Counted from the first letter of the stretch, positions 9,354-21,872 are shown. The stretch: 64,000 nt of DNA from Tetranychus cinnabarinus (GCA_022266195.1 WHVY01000001.1:16988001-17052000); one strand, 5' to 3'. Program-made: numbers and translations. Notes: generated by a model from the letters alone, not told the origin.

Positions 9354-10901
9354 TTAATATTGATTTAGATTGGGACCCAATAAACCTCCAGTGGGCCATT
9401 CCCACCATTTGGAGGTGAGTATTTGTTCCAAATATTGTTGCATAACTTGATTATTTTGTTGTCCAGGTATATTAAAATGAGGATGAGGATGATGTCCATT
9501 GGCAGGATCCATTGGTAAAACATGACCACCCGTTCCGAGTAAATTGTTATTTAATTCTTGATTTTTTACTTGATTAGTTGTTGACGCTGATTCAATAGGT
9601 GATGTTACTGTTGAACCTCGACCTCGAATATTTTTCCATAAATTTCCAATGAAAGGTGTCAATCGATTACCTTCCATTGTGGTTAAAGGCCTCAATCTAA
9701 CACGTAAACTCTCAAGATATCTAGAACGTCTGTTATTAGTTGGTTTACGATCTCGATTACCTGAAGAAGATCTTAAACCAGGTAAGCTGGGTAAGTAAGA
9801 TGTGTAATTAGTTATTGCTACAGGAACCAGATTCGAGAAGGAAGCCTGCATTCTTTGACCCTGTCTGACCAAACCTTGTTCAATTTCACGAAGTGGACTC
9901 GGTCCTCGCAATAATCTTTGAACAGAATCAATAAGAGGTTGGAGATAACCAGATCGACCTCCTCGAGACCCTTGAGTTTTATTTGCTTCGGATGGGTCTT
10001 TTTTATTTGAATCTGATGCTGGCTGTGATAATAAAGGATTCTCATCAAATCCTTGGAAGCCCATCGGTGGAGCCATGAAATTACTACCAGGTCCATGAAG
10101 ATTGAACATTGGATCATTGAAAGTTGGTGCCACATTTGAAGATTGAGCAAACTCTCCCTTTTCACCATTTTGTTGATAATTAGATTCACTTTGTGATGCA
10201 GATGGCGATGATGATGAATATCTATTTGGCATATTTTTGATTGTTGATGAAAGATGATTTTGAGAAGATGGATCCATAAAAACGGGTGAACCATGGAACC
10301 ATGGAGGGGTGATTGCATTCATTGGAATAAACAAGGGAGCAACCATTTTGGCCTTTTCTGCTGCAGATGAAGAGGCAGAATCAGACGAAGAATCGCCTGA
10401 ATCTTTGGACGTATCGTCTGAAGAAGTAGCAGAAGTTGCAGAATCTGAAGCTTGACTGTCTTGATCACCTGAATCACCCGAAGAACCTGAAGACTGGTGT
10501 GGATCATCAGCAGAAAAAGCAGGAACAAGTTGTGACATCATGGCAGCATGCATCTCTGGGTGACCCATTGGTGGAATTGGATGTCCTGGTGGAACTGGAA
10601 CTGGAACTGGCACATGTTGGACATGATGATGATCACCACCGCCACCACATGATCCACAAGAGTTGGAACATCCACAGCCACCACCACTGTCACCACCTTT
10701 AACAACAATTTTATGTCCTCCACCACCTTTTTTACCGTCTTTTGCTGTTTGAACAACTATGTTTCCACCACAGCCACCATTTGATAAAACAATGATTAAT
10801 CCTTTGTCTTTCTTTTTACCCGCTTCCACATGGACACTGTTGTAGAGTACAATAGCAGTCAAGACTATTGTTGTCAACCAAAGTTGACAATTGTTGGCCA
10901 T
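9354..10901 (-). CDS. Secreted Gly/Cys/Ser-rich low-complexity protein
   Basis: Intronless 515-residue ORF. The N-terminus is a clear signal peptide (hydrophobic TTIVLTAIVLYNSV, likely cut after VEA at about 27). Then, in order: a Lys/Gly-rich part with GGCGG and GGGGHK (28-75); a Cys-Gly-His cluster, GGGCGCSNSCGSCGGGGDHH (about 73-92); a Pro-Val repeat VPVPVPVPP; an acidic Ser/Asp-rich tract (about 126-182); a Met/Phe/Pro-rich stretch; an Arg-rich region (about 310-440); and an aromatic end SKWWEWPTGG. The composition resembles extracellular matrix, cuticle or silk-like proteins. No catalytic domain is visible and no family is recognised. The Cys/His cluster could bind metal or cross-link; this is inference. 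It is transcribed towards the RNF4-like gene. Confidence 0.8.
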   Translation of the reverse strand: MANNCQLWLTTIVLTAIVLYNSVHVEAGKKKDKGLIIVLSNGGCGGNIVVQTAKDGKKGGGGHKIVVKGGDSGGGCGCSNSCGSCGGGGDHHHVQHVPVPVPVPPGHPIPPMGHPEMHAAMMSQLVPAFSADDPHQSSGSSGDSGDQDSQASDSATSATSSDDTSKDSGDSSSDSASSSAAEKAKMVAPLFIPMNAITPPWFHGSPVFMDPSSQNHLSSTIKNMPNRYSSSSPSASQSESNYQQNGEKGEFAQSSNVAPTFNDPMFNLHGPGSNFMAPPMGFQGFDENPLLSQPASDSNKKDPSEANKTQGSRGGRSGYLQPLIDSVQRLLRGPSPLREIEQGLVRQGQRMQASFSNLVPVAITNYTSYLPSLPGLRSSSGNRDRKPTNNRRSRYLESLRVRLRPLTTMEGNRLTPFIGNLWKNIRGRGSTVTSPIESASTTNQVKNQELNNNLLGTGGHVLPMDPANGHHPHPHFNIPGQQNNQVMQQYLEQILTSKWWEWPTGGLLGPNLNQY

Positions 10902-13900
10902 TTGTTTTTTTACAATTTAACAAATTGGTTGAAACTTATTTTAAATAATTTCACTTATTTGGTAATCCGTGAACCAATGCAAGGGAACAAAAATCACGCG
11001 GAATAAAGCTTAACACAAAAATATAACAAAAGAAATGCAAGTTGATGGTTTGACACAATGATTCAAACTGATTGATATCGTCTGCTATGGACAAGTAAAA
11101 CTAAAAATGAAAGATGTCTTATTTCAGTGTTCGGTGTTTTGCCGACAAATGAACTGTTCCTGATCTCGTCATAACCGTCAAATGAGCATAACAATTGAAT
11201 GAGGGTGTTTTAAGTAGGGTGACTCTAAAAGCAGTGTCACCCTTCAATAGGTTGACTGAAATTGCAGGCAGTAAAGGCGGGTACTGTTTATGTTATATAT
11301 ATATATATATTGAACATTACGATAATAAAGATGACAATTTCGAGCACAAAATAAAGACTGCAAAAGGTAAGCTATTGAAAGTAAAGGAAGATTGGATGAA
11401 AAGGATGAAGATGAGAAGAGGTTAAAGTGTTGTTGGTGATGAACTTACTCCGGATTCACCACCAATTTTTACCAACAAAAGGTAATCAACAGTTGATTAT
11501 TCAATAGTGTAGTTATTTGTATTGTGTTTATTATTTATTAAGATTAAACTTGTTTACTAATTAACGTTCAATGATCGGTTGATAATTTTATCTTCTCTTT
11601 CTTTCTCTTTCTTAGCCAAAAAGTAACTCACTTTTGCTTTACTTGATTAGCTAATTTTCATATTCAAAGCATATTCAAAGAGAGTATCGATCTTATTGTA
11701 GTAAACCTAAAAATACTTACAATAACAGGTAATCCCAATTAACGGCAGCTTAAAAGTCAATACACTTATTACAATTATTATCCTGATTATGATTACGATT
11801 GCCTGAGAAATGTCAAAATTTCACTTTTGCTTCATTGTTTTGTTACTTTGCTTAACAAAACACTTACCTTTACCCAATAATTCAGTTCAATTTTTAAATA
11901 TCAATCGTTGAACAGTTCATTTCTTGTTGATTAACCAGTGAAATAAAAAAAAGAGTTGATGAAAGGTTGACGAAAATTGGGCTTTCCTTATTCAAATGTG
12001 GTTATCTAATTGTTGAACAGCAATAAAAATATAATAATCGCATTTAAACCAATTTACATCAAACATACATCTTAACATTGCTATTGGCAATCTTTTTTCC
12101 TTGATTGTGATTTATTGCAAGTACAACTTTCACTTAAACCTAACTTAAATTGTTCATCTTATTGATAAATTCAAACCAATCACTGATTTAATCAAGGAAG
12201 TAATTCCATCAACAATTAAACACTTGATTCGTATTATGTTAAAAATGTATTTCCTAATGTTTCACAAAAATCACTAAATTAGCTTTTCTGGTCAAAATAA
12301 TAAGCTTTTACCTTTTAAAATGTTTAATTGTTATATTGGTCAAAATTAAAACAATTAGATTTTAATATTTAACTTGAAATGATTGAAGCAAATATTAATG
12401 GCTAAAGGTCGCAGCCTTTCAAATTGGATGCAAAACTGATGAAATGTTTAATCACTGAATCAAGTTCATTGCTATTGATTATTAATATCTCTATTCATTG
12501 ACTTATTTAATCACTTTTTTCAAATTCAACTTTGCAATTCAATAATTGAAATGATTAAAAAAAAGGTTAAACATTTTAATTTCATTTATTTATGATAATG
12601 AATCATTGATTGGTACTGATGCAGAAAATTTGTCTCAAATATATTTATTTGAATGGATGGAAGTGAATTAACGATTAAACAAAATACTAATCAAATAATG
12701 AAGATGGTGACAATAATAATAATGATAATAAATAATAATAATGGTTGGCAGAGAGGTAAGATGGCGATTAAGTTAAAATAATAATGACAATAATAATGGA
12801 AAGTTAAATTGATCATTTTAAAGCAAACCATTTTAAAGGTGGGGTTCAATCAAACCATATGATAAATAAATTGATTGTTTGAAGATGAAAACAAATTAAA
12901 CCTCAAAATCATTACCAATAATAATAATAATTTGAGCTGTGATTTCATTAACATTGAAAGGTATTTGGCAAAAAAAAACAAGATGACTTTCATTCTTTAA
13001 CCAACATTCATGATTATTGTGGGTTATGAATTGGGAGTGGAGAGGTTAAGAAGGAATCAAAATGATTAAGAATCAAATTTTGATTTTTTTTGAGAGAAGA
13101 CAATTTATCGATATGGAAAGTTAAACTCTATTTGCAGTGAAATTGAATGATCCATAAAAAATTATCCGATCACTTTTTCTCTCACTTTTGGGTTTCTAAC
13201 AAACGCTTTTCCCGATAAAGTCATCTTAGCATACATTTTGTATTCTTCTCCTGCTTTTTCATCTTTGCTTTACCGATTCTCCAGATTATCCGTTAATTTG
13301 GTACCTTTTATCCACTAATCAAATCTTTGTTTGACTGTATCATCTGGGATTTCCTAGCAAGTCCTGATCTTCCTCAGGCATATGAAATAAACCGCAGTAC
13401 TTTCATCTTTGTCCGTCTTTCCATGTAACTTGAAGGTGTCTCAGATTAGCACTTTTTTGCGTCTCAAAAAAATGAAATTTACCGAGAGAAGGCTTAATGA
13501 TGTAATTTATGCTTGATTGGATCATCTTGATTTTTTGCTAAAAGTAAAACAAATCTTTTACTTGCTCATCAATAACCACGTTTAACCAATATTTGTCTTC
13601 TCCTTGTTGTACGATCTTGTTACTGTTGCTGTTGTTGATAAGCATGTTGATCATGTAGATAATGATAACTGCCATTATCCGAACTATCTTTTGGCGCTTT
13701 ATTTTCCAATCGTTTGTTGCTCAAGCTTACAAACAAAAACACTGATAAGTTGAGAAATAAAGTCGTAAAAATTATCATAAAACATGTCCAACGATTTACT
13801 TGTAAGATAACTTTTGATTTTGCTTTTACAACTGATACATCTTGTTTTACCCTTTAAACTTGATAGCTTTTTGTTTTTTTTCGCTGATTTGTCTTGATTA

Positions 13901-14241
13901 TCATTAAATAGGTTTCCATTTTTTTCTTTCATTATTCAGTCATGCTTCTTTGATGGTAAGATTTTCTTCCTTTAGCTTGTTTCCATTTTGCCCAATCCAT
14001 TTTTCCTTTGATTGTGCATCGATTATTGTCCAAATTGTAAATTTCAAATAATTAGAGAAGTGAATAACAATAATATTTAACAGATATCAACTGTTTTATC
14101 TTAAGTTAATTGTTTAACACCAATAGAGAGAAGAAGAAATAATATGCCAGAATTTGTTTTAATAGGATCGTTTAGGATTGTTATCTCGGAATGATTGTAA
14201 ATATATAATAATTAACGATAAATCTTGTAATTTCATAATCA
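10902..14241. other. Long intergenic region
   Basis: 3.3 kb between the two minus-strand genes for the secreted protein and NPDC1. It should hold the promoter of the secreted-protein gene (right of 10901) and the NPDC1 3' UTR (left of 14242). It contains an (AT)n run at 11294-11310, a short inverted repeat AGGGTGAC/GTCACCCT at about 11217-11243 and AATAAT-rich tracts near 12715-12740. I see no supportable gene. Confidence 0.5.
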
Positions 14242-15372
14242 TCAATTGCTTGGGCCATCTTGTTTCGTATTACTTACTGATGGAGATGAGATTGGTGTTA
14301 TGTCATCCTGAAAGAGTGGATTTTTCACCTCCATCTCACCAGTTGAAGCTAAGCCTGGACATTCATAAACAGTATAATCACCTTCTTCATTTTCCTCCTC
14401 GTCAGAGTCGACATCTGAGGTAGATGGATGTTGACCAGCATCAGCTACTTTCTCCGATGAAATCATTTGCTGCTTTTGATGATGATAGTGGTACATCTGG
14501 GCTGACTGGGCTAGCCTTCGATCACCACTGGGTGACAATGAACCAGCTCCACAAACTGCAGCTCCAGCTGAGCTGCTTGAACCTTTGGAAGATCCTGATG
14601 CCGTTTTAACTGAAGAAAGAGCCTCTTTTTCCTTAATTGTTGCTCCTGGTCCAACAACCCCGTAAGCTGGATATTCAACATCCGCCGCCGCTTTCCTTTG
14701 CAGGTTAATCCTGTGAACAAAATATCCGGTAGCAAAAACAACAAAGATACCCACGAATGTTACGCCAATAACTGAACCAACAAACAATACGTTACTAAAG
14801 GACTGTTCATCACCTGTTTGCATCCTAGCTGCTGATGAAGATCGAGCGTACATTGTTATGGGCTGAGATGAATCAATATTAAAACCTGAAGCCTTAAGTT
14901 GAGACGATGGCGAAGGATTGTGTTTAACAAAGCTAGAGCTAACAGCATCTCCATGCTGATTGTTTCCATCAGATCGGTACAGACGTTGAAGATTGTCATT
15001 ACTACCTAAAGCTTTGACAGATGAAATGGCGTCATCAATTCCAATATTATAATCACTTGAATCTTTACCAATAAGAGAAGCTGGTTTACCACTGTCAGAT
15101 GTTTCACTCAATCTTAATTGGGCCTTTTTATAACCACTATCTACCGTATAATCATCAATCAATGGTTCCAAAGAAATGGGCTCGTTGATCCGCTCGTAAG
15201 TGGGTAACGCGCTCTGACGGTAAGCTCGATGATGATAAAAGTAATCAAAATTTTGACTTGAAACTTGTGGATATGGATATGTCAACAGGATGAACATCAA
15301 AATCCTCCATCCAACCTGACCAAAACACAGCTTATTGATTATCCAATATGGTTGATACATTAGTGGATACAT
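14242..15372 (-). CDS. NPDC1: NPDC1 / CAB-1 homologue, neuronal membrane protein
   Basis: Intronless 376-residue ORF. NPDC1 (CAB-1 in nematodes) is a neural single-pass membrane protein linked to control of proliferation and synaptic function. The N-terminus has a hydrophobic stretch at about 22-35 (WRILMFILLTYPYP), probably a signal peptide. A Ser/Asn-rich extracellular part follows. The membrane span is at about 194-220 (NVLFVGSVIGVTFVGIFVVF). The diagnostic cytoplasmic tail is RRLAQSAQMYHYHHQKQQM (about 285-303), then an acidic DSDEEENEEGDYTVYECPGL block and STGEMEVKNPLF (about 343-354), nearly as in vertebrate NPDC1. The ectodomain is not conserved, as is usual. Two other Met codons near the start (residues 5 and 26) could be used. 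It is divergent from CDC5L. Confidence 0.92.
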   Translation of the reverse strand: MYPLMYQPYWIINKLCFGQVGWRILMFILLTYPYPQVSSQNFDYFYHHRAYRQSALPTYERINEPISLEPLIDDYTVDSGYKKAQLRLSETSDSGKPASLIGKDSSDYNIGIDDAISSVKALGSNDNLQRLYRSDGNNQHGDAVSSSFVKHNPSPSSQLKASGFNIDSSQPITMYARSSSAARMQTGDEQSFSNVLFVGSVIGVTFVGIFVVFATGYFVHRINLQRKAAADVEYPAYGVVGPGATIKEKEALSSVKTASGSSKGSSSSAGAAVCGAGSLSPSGDRRLAQSAQMYHYHHQKQQMISSEKVADAGQHPSTSDVDSDEEENEEGDYTVYECPGLASTGEMEVKNPLFQDDITPISSPSVSNTKQDGPSN

Positions 15373-16647
15373 TCCTATTTAATAGATGTATTCACCAAAC
15401 AAGAGAGTTAAATTTAACAGTTTCTATAAACAATTAAGGTAACATGGTAAATATTAATTGATATTATAATAAATAGATTGATATACCAAGGTAAAAATCA
15501 AACAAGCAAATAAGCCTCAATATGGCTTTCGAGTTTACTGTCTAACGGTTAGGTCTCTTTCTATTTTTTCCCCTTTGCTCCTCCAAGTTTTCTCACTTTC
15601 CTAGGCTTTTTACTGTCTATGTCAAGTTTAAGCTGATCAAACACCCGCATTTATCATCATTATTTTTATTGTTATTACATGTATCATCATTAACAATCAC
15701 ATTAAATCCTTCATCAAACCTTTGACAGTTATTCATCCAATGCTAATCATTTATGTTTCCAATGAGTTTTTAATTTCAATGCGTTGTTACATTGTATTAA
15801 ATCGTTTAGTTTTGAAAACTTCATCGATATGTCCAATTATTCAACAAAATCAATGGTTTTTACGATTTTTGATCACACAATTTGAAGTTTTTAGAAACAG
15901 AATGAAAAAATCTTGAAATATTGAATCAAATCGATTCACACTTAAGTAATAAAGCTAAAAAATGGTGAAATTATGTAAGCAAGTTACATGAGTCTTAATA
16001 TATAATCTCAATTAATCAGTTTTACGATTATAAAATCATTATAAAAGACATAAAAATCTAAAATGATTGAAATATTAAATTGCTTGTTTATTTGAATTTA
16101 TTTGTGCAGCTAATAACTTTTAGTCTGGAGTTAGCAAAGATTAACAGAAATTTGATATTTGAAAATGGCGCGTAAAGAGGCTGGTCAAATATGAAAAAGT
16201 CATGTTGAGACAAAATTGAAGACGCATATTGAGAGTGAGGGAAACTCATCAGCTGCTTAAATCTGTATTTTGTTTTTTCGGTGTCCATAATTTATAATTA
16301 ACCGGCTATTGATTTACATAAATTTTTGACCAGTTAATCCCTGATTGAAGAGATTTCTATCACATTCTAAATGTAAGTATTTTTTTCTTATTTGCTGTTC
16401 TGACGCTTACTTCTCTATTAGGCCACTAAGCATGTTGATTTGTATGTTCTTGTTTTCTTTACTGTCAAAAAATTATTTACAAATAAACAGTTAATTCATC
16501 CAAAGATAATTGATTGTTTAAACATATTAAATATCAATGTGCTTATTGCTTTACCTGAGACTGTGAACCTATGCTCATTTTCAAAAGATTTGCATTCAAT
16601 TTTCATTAACTTTGAACTCTTTTAATTTTTTATTGATTTTAGTCACC
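15373..16647. other. Divergent promoter region, NPDC1 and CDC5L
   Basis: 1.3 kb separating two head-to-head genes. An acceptor-like TTGATTTTAG ends at 16642, five bases before the CDC5L ATG (TCACC-ATG), so CDC5L probably has a 5' UTR intron here. No TATA-type element stands out from the AT-rich background, and no further gene is supported. Confidence 0.5.
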
Positions 16648-19068
16648 ATGCCTCGTATTATGATAAAGGGTGGTGTTTGGCGGAATACTGAAGATGAAAT
16701 CCTCAAAGCTGCCGTGATGAAATATGGTAAAAATCAATGGAGCCGAATTGCATCTCTTCTTCATCGAAAGTCTGCAAAACAATGTAAAGCCCGGTGGTAT
16801 GAATGGCTTGATCCATCCATCAAGAAAACAGAATGGAGTAGAGAAGAAGAGGAGAAACTTCTACATATGGCAAAACTCATGCCTACACAATGGAGGACAA
16901 TTGCAGCTATCGTCGGTAGGACAGCTTCGCAATGCTTAGAGCATTATGAATATTTATTGGATCAAGCTCAAAAGAAAGATGAAGCTGACTCTATTGACGA
17001 CCCTAGAAAACTCAGACCTGGAGAAATCGATCCAAATCCAGAAACTAAGCCAGCTAGGCCTGATCCAAAAGATATGGATGAAGACGAGTTGGAAATGTTA
17101 AGTGAAGCTCGGGCTCGTCTCGCAAACACGCAAGGTAAAAAGGCTAAAAGAAAAGCACGGGAAAAGCAACTGGAAGAAGCCCGTCGGCTTGCATCTTTAC
17201 AAAAAAGAAGAGAACTACGAATGGCAGGAATTTATTTAGGTTCTGGTAGTCGTCGAAAGAAAAAAGGAATAGATTATAATGCAGAGATTCCGTTTGAAAA
17301 GCCAGTTCCAGAAGGTATTCATGATGTATCTAGTGAAAAATATGTTCCTGCAAACCATGACTTCAAAAAGTTGAGACAACAACATCTTGATGGTGAATCA
17401 GCTGCGGAGAAGGAAGAAAAGGAGCGTAAAAAAGACAAAGAAAAGTTGAAGAAGCATAAAGCTAATGATCCATCTCTCGGTTTTGATGCTGATGCTGTCC
17501 CAAAGAAACGGAGTAAATTAGTTCTACCTGAACCTCAGATATCTGACGTCGAGTTAGATCACATTGTTAAACTCGGAAAAACAAGTTTAACGGTTAAGGA
17601 GCTTGCAGAAGAATCCGGTAATGAAGCTTCTGAGGCTTTATTAGCTGATTATGCAGTAACTGCTTCTCCAGCGACGAATGCTGCTAGGACTCCAAAAGTA
17701 GCCTCTCTTAGTCGTGACACAATTTTGATGGAAGCCCAGAATCTCATGGCTTTGACGAATGTTGAAACACCTTTGAAGGGAGGAGAAAATACACCGCTTC
17801 ATGAAATTGAAGGTCTTGTTGGTGGCCCAAAAACTCCTGTATCAGTAACTCCCAATACTATGATAGTTACTCCATTTCGTACACCAGGCAGTGCTGCCGC
17901 TGGACCTGGTCAAACTCCCGGTAGTGATACTTTCAATACACCCAAGTCAACATCAAGTAGACGTGAACACAAAGAGGCGACTCCTTTAAGGGATAAACTT
18001 AATATCAATCCTGAAGAATCGCTAAGCTTTGAAAGTAGTCTATCAGTTAAATTATATGAGAAAGATCAAAAAGCAAATTTAAAGAAGCAACTTTTAGAAC
18101 TTCCAAGTCCGAAGAAAGAGTTCGAAATTGTACTATCTGAGGATGAAATTAGTTTGATCGCAGATAACAAAGATGATAGTGATACAGTATCAATGATTTC
18201 TGAAGATCAAGCCGATATTGATGCTCGGCGTGAAGCTCAAGCCATTGCAGAAATGGAAGCTCATCTTGCCAGACAGAGTCAAGCTGTACAACGTGCTTTG
18301 CCTAGGCCATCTTTAATCAATCCAAGCTACATAAGAAATGCAAGTTCAAATAGTAATGAGTTGAAAAAGGCTCAAGAACTTATAGATAGAGAAGTTTTAA
18401 CCATGATTGCTTACGATTCTTTAAACAATCCTACTGATCAACAAATGTTGTCTACAAAAGCAAGTAGCAACAGCAATGTTCATTCAGCTTGGTTAAAAGA
18501 TTTCCCCTATCGAGAAATTTCAGATGATGAGATGGTATCAGCTAAAATGTTGATCCAAGAAGAAATGGACAAAATGGCCGAAGAAGTTGGTGGAAGAGAC
18601 ATTTTGCTTGAAAAATATGAAAAAATTTATGACGAATGTTTCGACAACCTACTTCCTGTTACTACTTCATCATCTACCATCTTCGTTCGTGCTGATAGAC
18701 ATGACGTTACGGATAAAGACAAAATCGAGTCATATTCAAAACAATTAGAAAATAATCGAAATTTAATGGCTAAACTAGCAAGAAAAGCCAATAAAATGGA
18801 AAAGAAGTCTAATATATTATTAGGAGGATACATATCTAGATCTCAAGAATTGTCCAAGCAAATTGATGATATAATTGATCAAACCGAAACAACGCGAATT
18901 GAATTGGAAACGTTCAAAATGTTACAAAGTCGTGAAGTAATTGCCATTCAAAAACGAATACTTTCCATCAGTGAAGATGTTAAACGCCAAGAAGAAAGGG
19001 AAAAATCTTTACAAGAAAGATATGCTCAATTTTTGAGGCAAAAAAATGAACTGTTAGACAAAAAGTGA
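16648..19068 (+). CDS. CDC5L: CDC5L, Myb-domain core splicing factor
   Basis: Single-exon coding region of 806 residues, close to the usual ~800 for animals. CDC5L is a core subunit of the Prp19 (NineTeen) complex, needed for spliceosome activation and also for G2/M progression. The start MPRIMIKGGVWRNTEDEIL is invariant in the family and selects the ATG at 16648 over an upstream in-frame ATG at 16612. Two Myb repeats cover about 7-52 and 58-104, with conserved tryptophans (NQWSRIA, EWSREEE, TQWRTIA). Next come KPGEIDP-type and DMDEDELEMLSEARARLANT blocks, basic helices, a TP-rich central region (TPLKGGENTPLHE, VTPFRTPGSA, TPLRDKLNINPE), LPRPS, and a C-terminal coiled coil (about 690-806). 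Nothing is broken or missing. An ATTAAA lies about 45 bp after the stop. Confidence 0.98.
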   Translation: MPRIMIKGGVWRNTEDEILKAAVMKYGKNQWSRIASLLHRKSAKQCKARWYEWLDPSIKKTEWSREEEEKLLHMAKLMPTQWRTIAAIVGRTASQCLEHYEYLLDQAQKKDEADSIDDPRKLRPGEIDPNPETKPARPDPKDMDEDELEMLSEARARLANTQGKKAKRKAREKQLEEARRLASLQKRRELRMAGIYLGSGSRRKKKGIDYNAEIPFEKPVPEGIHDVSSEKYVPANHDFKKLRQQHLDGESAAEKEEKERKKDKEKLKKHKANDPSLGFDADAVPKKRSKLVLPEPQISDVELDHIVKLGKTSLTVKELAEESGNEASEALLADYAVTASPATNAARTPKVASLSRDTILMEAQNLMALTNVETPLKGGENTPLHEIEGLVGGPKTPVSVTPNTMIVTPFRTPGSAAAGPGQTPGSDTFNTPKSTSSRREHKEATPLRDKLNINPEESLSFESSLSVKLYEKDQKANLKKQLLELPSPKKEFEIVLSEDEISLIADNKDDSDTVSMISEDQADIDARREAQAIAEMEAHLARQSQAVQRALPRPSLINPSYIRNASSNSNELKKAQELIDREVLTMIAYDSLNNPTDQQMLSTKASSNSNVHSAWLKDFPYREISDDEMVSAKMLIQEEMDKMAEEVGGRDILLEKYEKIYDECFDNLLPVTTSSSTIFVRADRHDVTDKDKIESYSKQLENNRNLMAKLARKANKMEKKSNILLGGYISRSQELSKQIDDIIDQTETTRIELETFKMLQSREVIAIQKRILSISEDVKRQEEREKSLQERYAQFLRQKNELLDKK

Positions 19069-20982
19069 TGCGATATTTTATTTGTAAACTCAATTTCTTC
19101 TATTCTTTCAATTAAACCTTTATCCTTTAAAATTTCTATTGTACTTCAACCCTGTTATTTTGAGCCTGTCTAACATTGGGTTACTCTTAAGTGTACAATA
19201 CTCTTTAATTATTTCCAACCATTAGATCGATCATTTCTTAATCGATTGGTTAACTTATAAAAAAACATGAAATGCACATTTGACTGTTATCTTACAGAAA
19301 CAAAAAACAACTATTGGGTCGATCAAAGTAAAGAGGGTTCAGCCAACTCCATTAATACTAGTTAGTTGACTTGATGAGACGAGAAATAGGAAATATCTCA
19401 ATGATAATTTAGTTTTAATGGTGAATGAATTTTCTAATAGCCTAATTACTTTCATCAAGTAAAAGGTCTTTTCCTAAATGCCAATAATCAAACTAAATAA
19501 ATAATGTCAAGGACAATGTTGACAGTGTTTAAGTAGTTATTCAGATGAAATTTTATTCATACATTGCTTGAAACATTTGATTGATGTCCTTTCACCATTG
19601 ATCAGCATTCAAATCACATCAATCACTGGCATAATCCAATAAAAATGTATAAAAATCAATGTTTCAAAAATGGTCAATAATATTCAGTGTGAAACAGACT
19701 TCTATTTTAGATTAAATCAAATTCTGATAACAATATTGAATATTTTATTTTCTTCTCCCTTCAAGAGTCGATAATTTATTGAAGTTTTTCAAGTTTACCC
19801 AAAATTAAATCTGAATAATAATCATATTTATCATTGTTTGATTTCTTGTCTATTTGGTTATACATCAATGGTTACCTCTCTATGCTACTAAACATAATTT
19901 TTTTCCCTACTGACCACAATTTATATGCAAATGGAGATTCTCAATGTTGATGGGTGGAATGGTCAAGGTTGCCAAATGATTGTATAATGGTTTCATCAGG
20001 ATAATCATAATCAGTCAACCTTAATTTTTGTGTCCGCCGGAAATAATCTCTCTACTCTATTAATCAAGCCTTTCACAAGTTTTCACTATTACGTTTCAGT
20101 AAAATTGTATTTCAAGAGCTAAGAGAAGCCAGTAATCAATATTGAAATCAATTCAAAATCTGTATCTTCTATCAACATTATTAATAGCTAGCTTGGAAAT
20201 CAAATTTCAATAGTGTGATTAAGATTGAGAATGATCAAACTTCAATACCATTCAAACAGTTATACATTTTCATTGAAGTGTTTACTAATTAGGATTTGTT
20301 GGTGAAAAAATGAGACCAAGTGTTAAGTTGATTAGATGCTTTGATTTGACGAATTGACTTCATACTGAATTATGTATTTCATCTCGACACAATTTCGGTC
20401 AAATTTACTCATTGATTCTATTTTTGTTTTAACCCCCATCAACCTGCCAAATAAAACAATGTATAATGCATTTGAACATACAATAATGATAATAATAGTC
20501 GACTATAGAATGCATAATCAGATTAGTTTTAATGATAGCCACAAGAGCAACAGTAAAAGGACATCATTATGAAGGAAATTAGTCGCATATTATCAGGAAT
20601 TTTCTGGTAAAAGATTATTGTTCCAAATTGCTATGAATTTCTCGACATGACCACAGTATTGATGGTTGTTGATTAGAGTGACTGATTGTCAAACCAAGAA
20701 TAATGAAGGTAACATGAAAACGAGTGAACCTGAAAGAGATTACAAAAAGCTTAATTAGAAACAGAAATCCTAGAAATTACTTGTAATCAGATAAATATCC
20801 AGACAACATGTACAAGCCAATATCAACCATTTACTCAAGTTATACAAGTTTGCTGACAAGTAAACATGCGACTTTCATATTTGTAACTTTGTTTCATTTG
20901 TCTTTGATCAAGATGTTAGCCAGAATTAGGTTCAGAAGGTAAATAAGTTTTAAAAGACGTTAATCTTGATACCTGTAGGAAG

Positions 20983-21024
<42 letters not shown>

Positions 21025-21831
21025 TATCAGGTTAGTTATTGGTGAAATAAAATGAGTTAGTGTCAAAAGAGTTGGTTAAGATCCTAGCAACGAAATGGTA
21101 AAAACTGTCGAGCAAAAAAGACTCAACTCTCTTTTTTCACCTCCTACTTTATCATCATTATCTTCACCAATTTCTCTTTATCTTTCTATTTTATATAATA
21201 GTAACTCTTTACTGTCTTTTTCCACTCTCAGACAAAACCTGGACTTTACCTGGAGGTAAACTTGAAGTACGGATACAAGCCTCTTTTTTGTTAATCCTGT
21301 TGACATTTTATAGTAAGAATGAAAAGTACTGGCCAGTATTGTCATCATCATCACTCTAAAAATTATTTTCATCCTCAGCATTGTCAATATTATTACCATG
21401 ATTTGTGTCACCTTTTAATTTTCAAGTGTACATCAAATTTTCCAATGTCAACTGATTATGACAAACCAAAGTAAAAACAGGAACCAACATGGACAGTGAA
21501 AGTGCTTGAAAAGTGTTTCTTAGTTTTTAATGATAAACTTTTATCTTTCTATCTGTTGTATTCATCAAAGTATTGTCTTGTTGATGGTGTTATCTTTTTG
21601 TTGAACATTGTACTACCAATTTTATCCGATTCAGTAACTTTACGAAACAAAAAAACACCAATAACAAAAATCCAAACCAAAACTCTAATGGAGTGAAATA
21701 TTATTGATTGTGATTCTATTACCTTGATTTTGTGCTCTTTTAGTTTTGCTGATTTATTTGAGTTCTTTACTGGTTATTGTAGCTGTTTTTTATGACTCAA
21801 TTGATTCCTTTTTTTCAACAGAATTCTTTGT
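19069..21831. other. Intergenic and 5' region of the hillarin/KY gene
   Basis: 2.8 kb of AT-rich sequence. It includes the CDC5L 3' UTR and an (AG)n microsatellite at 20985-21021. The acceptor-like TTTTTTTCAACAG ends at 21831, implying a 5' UTR intron for the next gene. I see no coding signal. Confidence 0.5.
20985..21021. repeat. (AG)n microsatellite
   Basis: Uninterrupted AG dinucleotide run of about 36 bp. Confidence 0.95.
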
Positions 21832-21872
21832 TCTGTCCTTTTTTATATTTGCCAGTGAATTTAAGCCCAGTA

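Noticed and set aside
9725..10400. Idea that the Ser-rich secreted protein is a FAM20 substrate
   Set aside because: Its Ser/Asp tract has few clear S-x-E sites, and distance along a eukaryotic chromosome is no evidence of shared function.
13699..13932. Minus-strand 77-residue Lys-rich ORF
   Set aside because: Composition follows the local AAG/TTT bias; no homologue recognised, and it lies in an intergenic area without splice signals.
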